Shown in pieces: positions 9,498 through 17,515 of a stretch of 64,000 nucleotides of DNA. Origin of the DNA: CAJINA01 sp964636125 (GTDB lineage Bacteria > Desulfobacterota > Desulfobacteria > Desulfobacterales > CAJINA01); the NCBI GenBank assembly GCA_964636125.1, contig CAZWPX010000014.1, forward strand, positions 1-64,000. Reading direction: 5' to 3'. The notes beneath the pieces are model-generated. The model ran no database searches. It was not told the DNA's origin and worked only from the letters and a program-made list of their open reading frames with translations. Positions within the stretch are counted from its first letter, which is position 1; each line of letters opens with the position of its first letter. Made by a program: the position numbers and the translations under genes.

Positions 9498-9537
9498 CCA
9501 GGATAAAGTATAGATAATTAAGGTAATGTTTGATATT
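9498..9537 (+). repeat. 40-bp dispersed repeat, direct copy
   Basis: This stretch, beginning CCAGGATAAAGTATAG, is repeated in inverted orientation at 16577-16616 with two mismatches. The flanks of the two copies are unrelated beyond a weak similarity on one side, so this is a discrete mobile or dispersed segment. Confidence 0.6.
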
Positions 9538-9632
9538 GAATCAACTGATTCCGAAGCCAGTAGAGCCTCTATAGCTCTAAATACGTCGGCACCGGCGTAA
9601 AGAATACCAGCCAAAAGTTACCTGACCGCACT

Positions 9633-9840
9633 ATGAAAAAATTTTATAGGCATACTCTGCTTGTGGTCGGGTTACTCTCCGTATTTGTTTCAGACAATGC
9701 GGGGCTTTCCCCGGCGTCTGCAAAAAGCACCCGCCCTATCGCCTTTGTACAAAGAAGCCGATGTGGATGGTGACGGAAAGATCGGCCTGGGTGAAGCCAT
9801 TCATGCCTTACAGATTGTTTCCGGTGTCAAATCAGAATAA
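9633..9840 (+). pseudogene. Secreted dockerin/EF-hand protein, frameshifted
   Basis: The ATG opens MKKFYRHTLLVVGLLSVFVS, a clear signal peptide, and the frame then stops at a TGA near 9770. In the next frame the sequence reads YKEADVDGDGKIGLGEAI, then HALQIVSGVKSE and a stop. That is a calcium-binding dockerin-type EF-hand (DVDGDGKIGL) common as a C-terminal tag in Desulfobacterales exported proteins. One base change of phase near 9750 would join signal peptide and EF-hand directly. The result would be a very short protein, so a larger middle part was probably also lost. Confidence 0.5.
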
Positions 9841-9999
9841 GAGAATTTCTACGAAGATTTCCAAGAGAACGGCCATATGGGAAATTGCGGCGAAACCAGA
9901 GAATCTGCTGAAGAGCGAATCGCAAACGGAGATGCCGACCTGGCTGCCATTGGCCGATACTCTGCTGGACTAAACTACCCAACGTGTATTACCCTGTAA
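9841..9999 (+). pseudogene. Possible remnant of an old-yellow-enzyme-type oxidoreductase C-terminus
   Basis: One frame reads GETRESAEERIANGDADL, then AAIGRYSAGLN and a stop. It resembles the phosphate-binding end of NADH:flavin oxidoreductases (AI-x-GDADL-x-A-x-GR). There is no start codon or ribosome site, and nothing upstream encodes the barrel. The resemblance rests on about 20 residues, so this is a weak call. Confidence 0.25.
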
Positions 10000-10055
10000 T
10001 TTCAGGCGTGATTGACACCAGCGTTTGCCTGTTTAAAACCTGATGGGGGCACCGG

Positions 10056-11105
10056 ATGAAAATAATTGCACTGTCCATTTATCTTTTCTGCCAGATCGTC
10101 TTACCCGCCTTTGCCCAGGAGACTACCCGACCCATACGAATCGCCGTAAAAGAGTTCCCGCCGTTTGTCTTCAAGGACCTGCGTGGCTTCAGCATCGATA
10201 TGGCCAAGATTATCAGTGAGCGTCATGGCCTGAAACCGGAATTTGTCTACTACAATACGGTCCCGGAGGTTCTCAACGCTGTGCAGACCGGTGAATGCGA
10301 TCTCAACTTTTCCGGCACCACTATTACGGCGGGAAGGGAGAAACTTGTCGATTTTTCCCACCCGTTCTTTGACTCGGGACTGATTGTGGCCGTTAAGGCG
10401 ACTTCGGAAAACGCGACCTTTAATTTTGTATGGAAGATCTTGAAAGTCATCGGTTATTCCCTGCTCGTTTTCCTGATTGGTCTCACGGTTGTTGCACATG
10501 CGATCTGGTTCCTGGAAAGAAACGATGAGGATGCCAGGAGTTTCCCGGTTGCCTATAAAAAAGGCATCGTGGATGCGTACTGGTGGGCGATCGTGACCAT
10601 GACAACGGTTGGTTACGGTGACAAGTGCCCGAAAAAAGTCATCGGCCGGGTTATTGCCTCAGTCTGGATGATCATCGGTATTGTCTGGTTTGCCGCTTTT
10701 ACTGCCTCTTTGAGCTCTTCATTGACGATCAACCGCATCGGGCTTGGGGAGATAAAGGGGCTGACCGACCTCAATGCCAAGGAGGTCGCCGTCATCAAGG
10801 AGACCACCAGTGAAAATTTCATGCGCTATCACGATGTGACCGTCATGACGGTTGAAACGCTGGACGATTTGATCCGGAGCCTGAAAGCCGAGACCGTCGA
10901 AGCCATTGTCTATGATGCCCCCGCCTTGATGTACATTGCCAAAAAAGATCCTGAGATCAAAGTGGTGGGAGAGATGTTCGATGTGCAAAAATACGGGGTG
11001 GCTTTCCCCCAGGGCCTGAGCCCCTACAAGGAGATATTCAATATCGCTATTCTGGAGATGCAGGGCAGCGGAGAATACCGCCGAATTTACAACAAGTGGT
11101 TTTGA
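10056..11105 (+). CDS. GluR0-type ligand-gated potassium channel (SBP_bac_3 plus ion channel)
   Basis: A 349-residue protein laid out like bacterial ionotropic glutamate receptors. It has a signal peptide (IALSIYLFCQIVLPAFA), then the first half of a periplasmic amino-acid-binding fold (RIAVKEFPPFVF, GREKLVDFSHPF). A channel module interrupts it: M1 near residues 130-153, a pore helix ending in the selectivity filter TVGYGD near 184-189, and M2 near 197-220. The second half of the binding fold completes the chain. TVGYGD is the potassium-channel signature, so ligand binding is inferred to gate potassium flow. Start at ATG 10056 after GGGGG. It appears monocistronic. Confidence 0.9.
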   Translation: MKIIALSIYLFCQIVLPAFAQETTRPIRIAVKEFPPFVFKDLRGFSIDMAKIISERHGLKPEFVYYNTVPEVLNAVQTGECDLNFSGTTITAGREKLVDFSHPFFDSGLIVAVKATSENATFNFVWKILKVIGYSLLVFLIGLTVVAHAIWFLERNDEDARSFPVAYKKGIVDAYWWAIVTMTTVGYGDKCPKKVIGRVIASVWMIIGIVWFAAFTASLSSSLTINRIGLGEIKGLTDLNAKEVAVIKETTSENFMRYHDVTVMTVETLDDLIRSLKAETVEAIVYDAPALMYIAKKDPEIKVVGEMFDVQKYGVAFPQGLSPYKEIFNIAILEMQGSGEYRRIYNKWF

Positions 11106-11190
11106 GAAAAAGTGGCTATGCCGTGAAAATTTGAGGCGAGTGCCTAAAGTGATCTTGTTAGCGACGCGATGCATTTAAGCGCTTATCGGT

Positions 11191-11553
11191 CTATGCGACC
11201 AGGTCCTGCAGGAAGGCCGTCCGTTCGGCCATGCCCTTGAGTTCTTTGTCGTGAACGGACACCGAATTGATCTTGAGACCGGCTACATATGAAGGCAGTC
11301 CCCCCTCTATTCTGTCGATGACCCAGACAATCCCGGCCAGTAAAACGATCTTATCATCGCTTAAAAAGGTGATCACCACATCCGTATCAGGCGGTATCAT
11401 GTTGGGGGTCTTGATCCGGAGGCCTTCCAGGCTGGTGCCGACAATAATCCCGGTCGCTTTGCCAATGTCGGCCGTTATGACTACCTGGATATTGACAGAA
11501 TATCGCTTATGGTCCCTGCGTTCAGCTCCAGCCGCATTTTCCTCTTTGGGCAT
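11191..11553 (-). CDS. PilZ domain protein
   Basis: A 120-residue single-domain protein. The ATG at 11553 is preferred because AGGAGG lies 7 bp upstream; the open frame continues further only through a MITE-like hairpin. The PilZ fold shows RRDHKRY (arginine motif for cyclic di-GMP) near residue 13 and GTSLEGLRI in place of D/N-x-S-x-x-G. It probably binds cyclic di-GMP in the cytosol and relays it to an unidentified partner. It converges with the GluR0-type gene. Confidence 0.75.
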   Translation of the reverse strand: MPKEENAAGAERRDHKRYSVNIQVVITADIGKATGIIVGTSLEGLRIKTPNMIPPDTDVVITFLSDDKIVLLAGIVWVIDRIEGGLPSYVAGLKINSVSVHDKELKGMAERTAFLQDLVA

Positions 11554-11581
11554 TTTGTCCTCCTGGGTCAGTTTCTCACCA

Positions 11582-11652
11582 GTGTCCATCCATAGATGGC
11601 CAATTTCACCGTTCTTGAACTTGACGAAATTTTCCCATTTACGGTTGGACAC
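11582..11652. repeat. MITE-like hairpin, copy 2 (about 70 bp)
   Basis: Near-perfect terminal inverted repeats: left arm GTGTCCATCCATAGATGG, right arm ending CCATTTACGGTTGGACAC, pairing at about 15 of 18 positions and continuing inward through AATTTC/GAAATT. The same architecture occurs at 43356-43439. It lies immediately upstream of the pilZ ribosome site and would fold as a hairpin in the transcript. Confidence 0.6.
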
Positions 11653-11811
11653 TCACTAACGAATTGAGGCTGTGGGCAATGACATCCGGCCCCAGCATCA
11701 TATATGGAAGATATCTGAAGTTGCCGGAACTGTCAATTTCCAGTTTCGCGCCAAATGGGGATTGGGGGTGGGCCACGCTCAAATGCAAATAAGGGAGGAT
11801 AGTATTAGTGC

Positions 11812-11890
11812 GCGTCCATCCATAAACGGCATCTTTCGGCCCAGAGCGGCGTTTTCGCTCTCTTGAAATCCTCAGAATAGCGCACTATGC
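11812..11890. repeat. MITE-like element, copy 3 (left part)
   Basis: This repeats the first 78 bp of the 6924 element with about three mismatches, starting GCGTCCATCCATAAACGG. The right-hand inverted end is not recognisable before the hdrB stop, so this copy is truncated or diverged. The rest of the gap 11653-11957 shows no gene. Confidence 0.6.
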
Positions 11891-11957
11891 ACCACGATAG
11901 GCACTTGCTCCGCGACGCTCTGAACCGACATTACCCCGTGACCGCTTTTTGCTTAAC

Positions 11958-12815
11958 TTAAAGAACGCGCTTTTCAAACAACGGCAGCGGGTTGACCAGG
12001 TGACGCTTGAACCAGCCCGGCCAGTCGTCGCTCCCCAGCCCGTAGGCGAGCAGTTCCACGATGGAAAATACGGGGAGCCTGTTTTCAGGGGCCGAACTGC
12101 GCAGCTCCAGGTTGAGCTGGCACATGGCACAGGCCGTCACGATGCATTCGGCACCGGCCGCCCGGGCCTGGTCCATGATGTCGGTCACCATGGGTACGAC
12201 AATGTCCGGGCGGGCAACTGATAGAAAGGCACCGCAGCATTTGGCGGTATAGCCCCAGGTACACTTTTCCGCATCCAGCCAGTCCATAATGCTCTCCATG
12301 CTACCGTAAAGCTGGGGGTGGTGGTGCAGCTCCGGCGGGATAGCCAGCTGGCAGCCGTAATAGGGCACATAACGCAAGTTTTTCAAGGAACGCTCCCGGG
12401 CCCCATTCCATGGTTTTTGATTGAGCCGGCGGGGCAGGAGGTCCAGCAGGTGGTGAACGTTCAGGTCGCCATCCAGGCGTTCTTCCAGGATCTGTTCATT
12501 GACCCGACGGGTGGTACGATCAGTGCGTAAATGATAGGCCGCGGTGCGCAGCCGGTTGGTGCAGCCTGCGCACATGACCATCAGGTCCCGGCCGGCTGCC
12601 TGGGCTTTGAAAAGGTTGCGGGCGGCCAGGGTAACCGCCAATTGCGGTCTCACCGCGTGAACGGAGGAGGAACCGCAGCAGTTCCAATCATCGATTTCGT
12701 GAAGATCGATTCCCAGGTACCGGCAGACCTGTTTCAGGCCTTCGTCTACCTCACGCGCGGTAGAAGCCAGGGTGCATCCGGGATAGTATGCCAGCCGCAT
12801 CTCATTCATGGGCAT
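11958..12815 (-). CDS. hdrB: CoB-CoM heterodisulfide reductase subunit B-like protein (HdrB)
   Basis: A 285-residue cytosolic iron-sulfur oxidoreductase subunit with two CCG domains. The first has CTLASTA, then NCCGSSS and CAGCTNR; the second has CQLAIP, then KCCGAFLS and CAMCQLN. These cysteines form the noncubane [4Fe-4S] sites where HdrB reduces disulfides. The start at 12815 has GGAGGAG 6 bp upstream and overlaps hdrC by 14 bp, so the two are translationally coupled. No HdrA flavoprotein is adjacent, so electrons must come from an HdrA elsewhere or a different donor. The natural disulfide in a sulfate reducer is not known (candidate: DsrC trisulfide). Confidence 0.88.
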   Translation of the reverse strand: MPMNEMRLAYYPGCTLASTAREVDEGLKQVCRYLGIDLHEIDDWNCCGSSSVHAVRPQLAVTLAARNLFKAQAAGRDLMVMCAGCTNRLRTAAYHLRTDRTTRRVNEQILEERLDGDLNVHHLLDLLPRRLNQKPWNGARERSLKNLRYVPYYGCQLAIPPELHHHPQLYGSMESIMDWLDAEKCTWGYTAKCCGAFLSVARPDIVVPMVTDIMDQARAAGAECIVTACAMCQLNLELRSSAPENRLPVFSIVELLAYGLGSDDWPGWFKRHLVNPLPLFEKRVL

Positions 12816-13410
12816 CGAAACTCCTCCGGCGTTCATCGTAGTGGGCAAAGATGGCGGCCAGGGCATCACGGTCCTCGATGTTGTGGGGCAGCACATCGAG
12901 CTTTCCGCGGGTAAGCATTTTCAGACCGGCCTGCAGATCGCTGAAGATTTGGCCGGAGCCAAGTTTAAAGCGTGAAAGGGCTTCCAGCTTGTTAAGGCGT
13001 CCGTGTTTCTGGATCGATTCGTAGACATGTTTATGAAACTTGTAGATATTGGTCTCCGTTTGAGTGACCCCATCGTGGATAGCGAGCTGCCGCAGGGCAT
13101 CCATGATGGCGGCGACGTCGATACTGTTGGGACATTGGGTGGAACAGGTGTGGCAGCCCACGCAAATCCAGATTGTCCGGCAGCGTAAGGCGGCCTCGCG
13201 CTGGTTGAGCTGGACAAGGCGAATGACGTGGTTGGGGTGCAGGTCCATGTGTTCCACGAATGGACAGCCGGCGCTGCAGGTCCCGCAGTGCCAGCAGAGA
13301 TCAACCTTCTGACGTGCCACGTGGTCAATGATCTTTTTGAAACGATTCACAGGGGGCGGTGATCCGTCGTGCGGCGTCTGCTGTTTAAGATTGCTCATGA
13401 TTCGAATCAT
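12802..13410 (-). CDS. hdrC: Heterodisulfide reductase subunit C-like ferredoxin (HdrC)
   Basis: A 202-residue protein with two classical [4Fe-4S] motifs, CWHCGTCSAGCP near residue 39 and CVGCHTCSTQCP near 83, separated by helices as in HdrC. HdrC carries electrons between HdrA (or a membrane partner) and HdrB. It is the first gene of a two-gene minus-strand operon. The start is either 13410 or 13398; neither has a good ribosome site. About 150 bp upstream lies an FNR-like palindrome, suggesting redox-dependent control. Confidence 0.87.
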   Translation of the reverse strand: MIRIMSNLKQQTPHDGSPPPVNRFKKIIDHVARQKVDLCWHCGTCSAGCPFVEHMDLHPNHVIRLVQLNQREAALRCRTIWICVGCHTCSTQCPNSIDVAAIMDALRQLAIHDGVTQTETNIYKFHKHVYESIQKHGRLNKLEALSRFKLGSGQIFSDLQAGLKMLTRGKLDVLPHNIEDRDALAAIFAHYDERRRSFDAHE

Positions 13411-13563
13411 CTAATTGTTATGCCTTGTTTTTGAACCGATATCCGTTTTTTGAGATAGCGTATCGTGTTGTGTCTCGCAAATAAGGAACTTATGGGGCGC
13501 AACACCAGTAGGTAGCCATTTTTGATGATCGCCCAGCATACCTGCAACTTACATCTTATTGCA

Positions 13564-13577
13564 TTGACTTAGATCAA
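13564..13577. promoter_or_regulatory. FNR/CRP-family-like operator
   Basis: TTGACTTAGATCAA matches the FNR palindrome TTGAT-N4-ATCAA except for one base in the left half. It lies about 155 bp upstream of the hdrC start and 344 bp upstream of the UPF0371 gene. The hdrCB operon is the more likely target. No transcription start is known, so this is a candidate. Confidence 0.45.
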
Positions 13578-13593
13578 TATTTGAGAAGAGGGA

Positions 13594-13628
13594 GTGCGCC
13601 CCATAGGCGTACCCCTGTATGGGCGCAC
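13594..13628. other. Stem-loop in the hdrC/UPF0371 intergenic region
   Basis: GTGCGCCCCATA and TATGGGCGCAC pair over 11 bp with one bulged C around a 12-nt loop. No T-run follows, so it is not a standard terminator. With the FNR-like site it is the only clear structure in the 510-bp gap 13411-13920. Confidence 0.45.
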
Positions 13629-13775
13629 GCTGGCCTGCTTCGCTGAATATTGGTAACGCTCTGGGGCTGTGGAAATTGGGGCCGGGCTGTGCTAAATAAT
13701 TGACTTTGCGCTAACCGTAACATAAAAATGGCTCTGAAACAGCCTTAATCGACCAGTACGCCCGAAAACGGCCCT

Positions 13776-13809
13776 ATTAAGAGAATCGAACCAACATGGC
13801 GCGCGCAAA
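13776..13809 (+). repeat. Short dispersed leader repeat, copy 2
   Basis: Second copy of the 34-bp block at 4238-4271, sharing AAGAGAATCGAAC and GGCGC. It begins 145 bp before the UPF0371 start. Confidence 0.35.
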
Positions 13810-13920
13810 AAGGAATTGCCTACCCGGCCAAGTCTGGCCCATAAACCACGACTGTCATAAAAGAGAAGTTTTTCTCAAATTTTCAAGAGACCGACACAGA
13901 ACTTAACGAGAGGAGATCCT

Positions 13921-15444
13921 ATGTCAAAAACAGTAGCTTTCGACAACGAGAAATATATCACCGAACAGGCCTCTAATATTCTTGAACGGGTTAACCAATA
14001 TGGCGATAAACTTTATCTCGAATTTGGCGGAAAGCTCCTGTTTGACTATCATGCGTCCCGGGTCCTGCCCGGATACGATCCGAACGTGAAAATGAGGCTG
14101 TTGCAGGAACTGAAAGATGATGCGGATATTTTACTTTGTATCTATGCCGAGGCCATTGAAAAAAAGAAAATGAGGGCCGATTTCGGGATAACCTATGACG
14201 CGGAGGCCTTTAAATTAATCGATGAATTGAGAGGCTGGGGCGTCAATGTGCTCGGGGTGGTGATCACCCGCTTCAACGGGCAGCCCGCTGCCCAGGTCTT
14301 CAAGAATAAACTGGAGCGGCGCAATATTAAAGTTTATACCCACCAGTTCACCAAAGGGTACCCCACGGACGTGGATCAGATCGTCAGCGATGCCGGTTAC
14401 GGGGCCAATGACTATATCGAGACCGACAAGCCGCTGATCATTGTGACCGGTCCCGGGCCCGGCAGCGGAAAACTGGCCACCTCGCTTTCCCAGATCTATC
14501 AAGACCACAAGCGCGGCATTAATTCGGGATATGCGAAATTCGAAACGTTTCCAATCTGGAACCTGCCGGTCAGCCATCCGGTGAACATCGCCTATGAAGC
14601 GGCGACCGCGGATATTAAGGACTTCAACCTGGTTGACCCCTTTCATCTGGAGGCCTACGATAAACAGGCGGTCAATTACAACCGGGATGTAGAAATCTTT
14701 CCCGTCATCAAGCGAATCCTGGAAAAAATCGGCGGCGGTAAGTCGCCCTATTTATCCCCCACCGACATGGGGGTGAATCGAGTCGGGTTCGCCATAAGCG
14801 ATGATGCGTTGACCCAGGAGAGTGCCAAGCAGGAGGTGATACGGCGCTATTTTCGGTATCGCTGTGAATATGTCATGGGCTTGACGAGCAAGGCGACCTT
14901 CCAGCGGGTAGAACTGCTGATCAAAGATTTCAACCTTGAACCGGAATACCGGCGGGTGGTTGAACCGGCCCGCCAGGCCGCAAAGGATGCCCGGGAAAAC
15001 AAGAAAGGCAGTGAAGGGATCTACTGTGGCGGGGCCATTGAGCTAAAGGACGGGACGATTGTGACCGGCAGCAATTCCCCCCACCTGCATGGGGCCTCCA
15101 GTCTTGTACTGCATGCCATTAAGCACATGGCAAATATTCCGGAGCAGATAAAACTGCTGCCGCCCAATATTGTAGATTCGGTGAAAAACCTTAAAACGGA
15201 AGTGTTAAACGAGAAAACCCTCAGCCTGGACCTCGTGGAAGCGCTGATTGCCCTGAGTATCAGTGCCACCATAAACCCGGCGGCTAAATTGGCGATGGAG
15301 AAGTTGACCGACCTGAAAGGGTGTGAGGTGCACATGACCCATATGCCCACACCGGGCGATGAGGCCGGCCTGCGGCGCCTGGGTGTAAATCTTACAAGCG
15401 ATCCTAACTTTTCAACTAAAGATCTCTTTACTGGACAAACCTAA
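13921..15444 (+). CDS. DUF1846 / UPF0371 family protein
   Basis: A 507-residue protein matching the UPF0371 family along its full length: N-terminal KYITEQASNILERV, FGGKLLFDYHASRVLPGYDP, then KMRADFGITYD, and a P-loop-like GPGPGSGKLAT near residue 178. It is a soluble, dimer-type protein of uncertain biochemical role. The start has a strong GAGAGGAG 6 bp upstream. It stands alone, with a long leader of about 500 bp containing an FNR-like site, a hairpin and a dispersed repeat. The family assignment is firm; any catalytic role would be guesswork. Confidence 0.85.
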   Translation: MSKTVAFDNEKYITEQASNILERVNQYGDKLYLEFGGKLLFDYHASRVLPGYDPNVKMRLLQELKDDADILLCIYAEAIEKKKMRADFGITYDAEAFKLIDELRGWGVNVLGVVITRFNGQPAAQVFKNKLERRNIKVYTHQFTKGYPTDVDQIVSDAGYGANDYIETDKPLIIVTGPGPGSGKLATSLSQIYQDHKRGINSGYAKFETFPIWNLPVSHPVNIAYEAATADIKDFNLVDPFHLEAYDKQAVNYNRDVEIFPVIKRILEKIGGGKSPYLSPTDMGVNRVGFAISDDALTQESAKQEVIRRYFRYRCEYVMGLTSKATFQRVELLIKDFNLEPEYRRVVEPARQAAKDARENKKGSEGIYCGGAIELKDGTIVTGSNSPHLHGASSLVLHAIKHMANIPEQIKLLPPNIVDSVKNLKTEVLNEKTLSLDLVEALIALSISATINPAAKLAMEKLTDLKGCEVHMTHMPTPGDEAGLRRLGVNLTSDPNFSTKDLFTGQT

Positions 15445-15568
15445 TTGATGCAAGTGAGCTAAAGTTAAGGCATTCTACTGATTCAGCCACGCAGCATAAC
15501 AGGTACTCGGGAGAAAACAAGAGGGGTTGACCTCGGGTTTTGGCGTGCATACTGTTAAAATTATAAAA

Positions 15569-15962
15569 TCAGTATATGGATAAGAAATTCGATAAATGTG
15601 TGAAGAAGGCCGAGGACCTCGACAAAAGTGCGCGCAAGAAAATGGATATGGATGCTGATGCGGCTGTCCGGCAGGCGTCTGCACAACAGTTGCCACCGGC
15701 ACTATCGACGCGAACATCTGTAAGCCCGGCATCCACAAGCCATTTTACGATGTCTTCTCTTTCAAACCCCATCCACCGGTCGTGGTGCTCCCGGCGCAAA
15801 AACTCAACATCGTGTCGGTCCAGATCAGTAATTACAAGCCTGCCTTCCGGTTTCAAGGTTGGCAACCTGAAAGGCTTTTTCTCTTATCGCCTCAGAGAAA
15901 AAGGCCTTGCGCATCTCGCTCCACTCTCCGGCAACGGTATCAAAGTACACTTTAGATCCCAT
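15569..15962 (-). pseudogene. SAM-dependent methyltransferase with internal deletion and frameshift
   Basis: The ATG at 15962 reads MGSKVYFDTVAGEWSEM, then RKAFFSEAIREKAFQVAN, the start of an ArsR-associated type-11 methyltransferase. The reading then shifts frame straight into LKPEGRLVITDLDRHDVEFL, then RREHHDRWMGF and GGNCCADA, the last third of the same enzyme. About 100 residues in between, including the SAM-binding GxGxG region, are gone. The terminal ASISIFL is followed by unrelated sequence. This is a real in-gene deletion rather than a sequencing slip. A short open stretch just upstream (15963-16131) may be the end of a lost neighbouring gene. Confidence 0.65.
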
Positions 15963-16213
15963 ATTTGAACTCCTTTAGGGCCGCACAGGATGTCGCTTTC
16001 ATCCAGGTGGCCCCCGGTCAGGGCATCCACCAGCAGGCTGAAGCCTTCGAGAACCCGGGCCTGTTCTTTAGCCGGAATGGCCAATCAAAATATCAACCGT
16101 CTTAGCCTTTGTGTTTGCAGCCGTAGATAGATAGTTTGAAATTCTCAGGCTTAGAATGAGAGGCGATTGAATATTATTGGCCTGGTCTAAATCCAGAAAC
16201 ATTCTGCAAAGCA

Positions 16214-16483
16214 TTAATTGCTTCTTCCAAGCCTATTTTTCCATGATATGCGAAAATCATCCGCCGATGAAAGCCCCGATTTAAGGTCGAGTTGAACCCA
16301 CCCGGAACCCCCATCATTTGCATTCAAGGCATAGTGAACAACCCCTGCATTATATTGTATGGAGTGCCCGTTAGACATGTACGTGAAATTATTTTCGTTT
16401 AAATCAAGGGGTTCCGCTTGTACCTGAGATATCAAAAATAGGATTAAAAGGGCTGATATACTGCTGGCAAGGATTGTTTTCAT
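16214..16483 (-). CDS. Small secreted protein of unknown function
   Basis: An 89-residue protein with a classic signal peptide, MKTILASSISALLILFLIS, and likely cleavage after VQAEP. The mature part begins LDLNENNFTYMSNGHSIQ, is polar and rich in Asn, Ser and Asp, and carries no cysteine pair or known motif. The start at 16483 has AGGAAA about 10 bp upstream; the longer open frame to 16585 would bury the signal peptide. I do not recognise the family. Confidence 0.5.
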   Translation of the reverse strand: MKTILASSISALLILFLISQVQAEPLDLNENNFTYMSNGHSIQYNAGVVHYALNANDGGSGWVQLDLKSGLSSADDFRISWKNRLGRSN

Positions 16484-16576
16484 TCTTGATCGTTTCCTTT
16501 TTAAAATGAGATTTCTTATTACAAGGCTGATAAGGGGTACTAAAAAAGGCGATATTAACCTCAGCTGGACAAGCAA

Positions 16577-16616
16577 AAATATCAAACATTGCCTTAATTA
16601 TCTACACTTTATCCTG
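16577..16616 (-). repeat. 40-bp dispersed repeat, inverted copy
   Basis: Reverse complement of 9498-9537 with two mismatches. The remaining gap to 16971 holds a 60-codon minus-strand frame with one hydrophobic segment (AALILGCYKI, then CGLLTIFYLFMG) but no start signal, so no gene is called. Confidence 0.6.
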
Positions 16617-16971
16617 GCGGGACGCCGTTGGCAGTCCCCGATGGCCAGGCCCATAAACAGATAAAAAATTGTGAGCAATCCACAAATCTTGTAACAGCCT
16701 AAAATTAAGGCAGCGGGAATTTCGCCCGGCAACTGCTCATCCTCTCCTGTGGTCCGGTCTATTTTGTCAGGTCCAGCCAAAAGCTATTGGCACATACGCA
16801 GCCAGTTGGCCTGGAACTGAGTATGGAAAGGATTTAGTTAATCATCACACCTGTACCCTGGTGCAGAAAGCACTTGAAATACCGGCACAACACTGTACTC
16901 TTATCTTCAGAGGGTGCGTGCCAAGGCTTGCCATCTGAGTTGCCTGCTTACCAGATACGGGGAGGAAACCA

Positions 16972-17238
16972 ATGGAACGGGATCGGACTTTAGAAAGGCG
17001 TAGCGGGCGTGACCGCAGGAAAAACGGCGCCTCCGGCTATACAGGCCCTGAAAGAAGGCGCGTGAAATACAGGCGGGATGCAGATTTTATTGCCTGCATC
17101 CACTGCAAAAAAGTGTGCAACGCCAATGGGAGCTGGGGCTCAAACGCTCTTATGCCGGATATCATCACCCAGTTTCGGGCCGGTATTTGCCCGGAATGCT
17201 CTTCAAAAGGGTTTACCCCGTTTTACCCCAGTGAATGA
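16972..17238 (+). CDS. Small GRDRR-motif zinc-ribbon-like protein
   Basis: An 88-residue cytosolic protein with GGGGAGG 6 bp before the ATG. The basic N-terminus has SGRDRRKNG and YTGPERRRVKYRRDADF, a pattern common in small deltaproteobacterial response proteins. A C-terminal CIHCKKVC and CPECSSKGF pair could bind zinc. The function is unknown. Its stop overlaps the next, degenerate frame. Confidence 0.6.
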   Translation: MERDRTLERRSGRDRRKNGASGYTGPERRRVKYRRDADFIACIHCKKVCNANGSWGSNALMPDIITQFRAGICPECSSKGFTPFYPSE

Positions 17239-17489
17239 GTGGCATTTGGTACCCGTCGGGGGGCGTGCCGCTATCTCCGAACCCTGTCAACCCGGTTGCG
17301 GTTTTTCAATGGCTAAGCACCGGACAAATAAAATACCGTGAGCATCTGGTTGACAGTTTAGAGCAGGCACCACAAGCCTTTCCCGACATGCAGGCGATCC
17401 ACAGCTGGTACGCGTCCCCAGCTTACCAGGCGCTCATTTCCCTGCGGGAAACAGTTGCAGGCGTTGTTTTACGCGCCTATGATACTTAA
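17235..17489 (+). pseudogene. DUF1330-like protein remnant
   Basis: The second half reads FPDMQAIHSWYASPAYQALI, matching the conserved SWY-x-SPAYQ core of the small DUF1330 family (about 95 residues, ferredoxin-like fold). The first 55 residues do not resemble the family start, and no ribosome site precedes the ATG. An upstream rearrangement or frameshift has probably replaced the N-terminal half. Confidence 0.45.
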
Positions 17490-17515
17490 CGCGCTAACAC
17501 TGGGTTGGGATGGGG

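Noticed and set aside
16598..16780. Possible 60-residue membrane protein on the minus strand
   Set aside because: One hydrophobic segment is present, but there is only a TTG start, no ribosome site, and the end overlaps a dispersed repeat.
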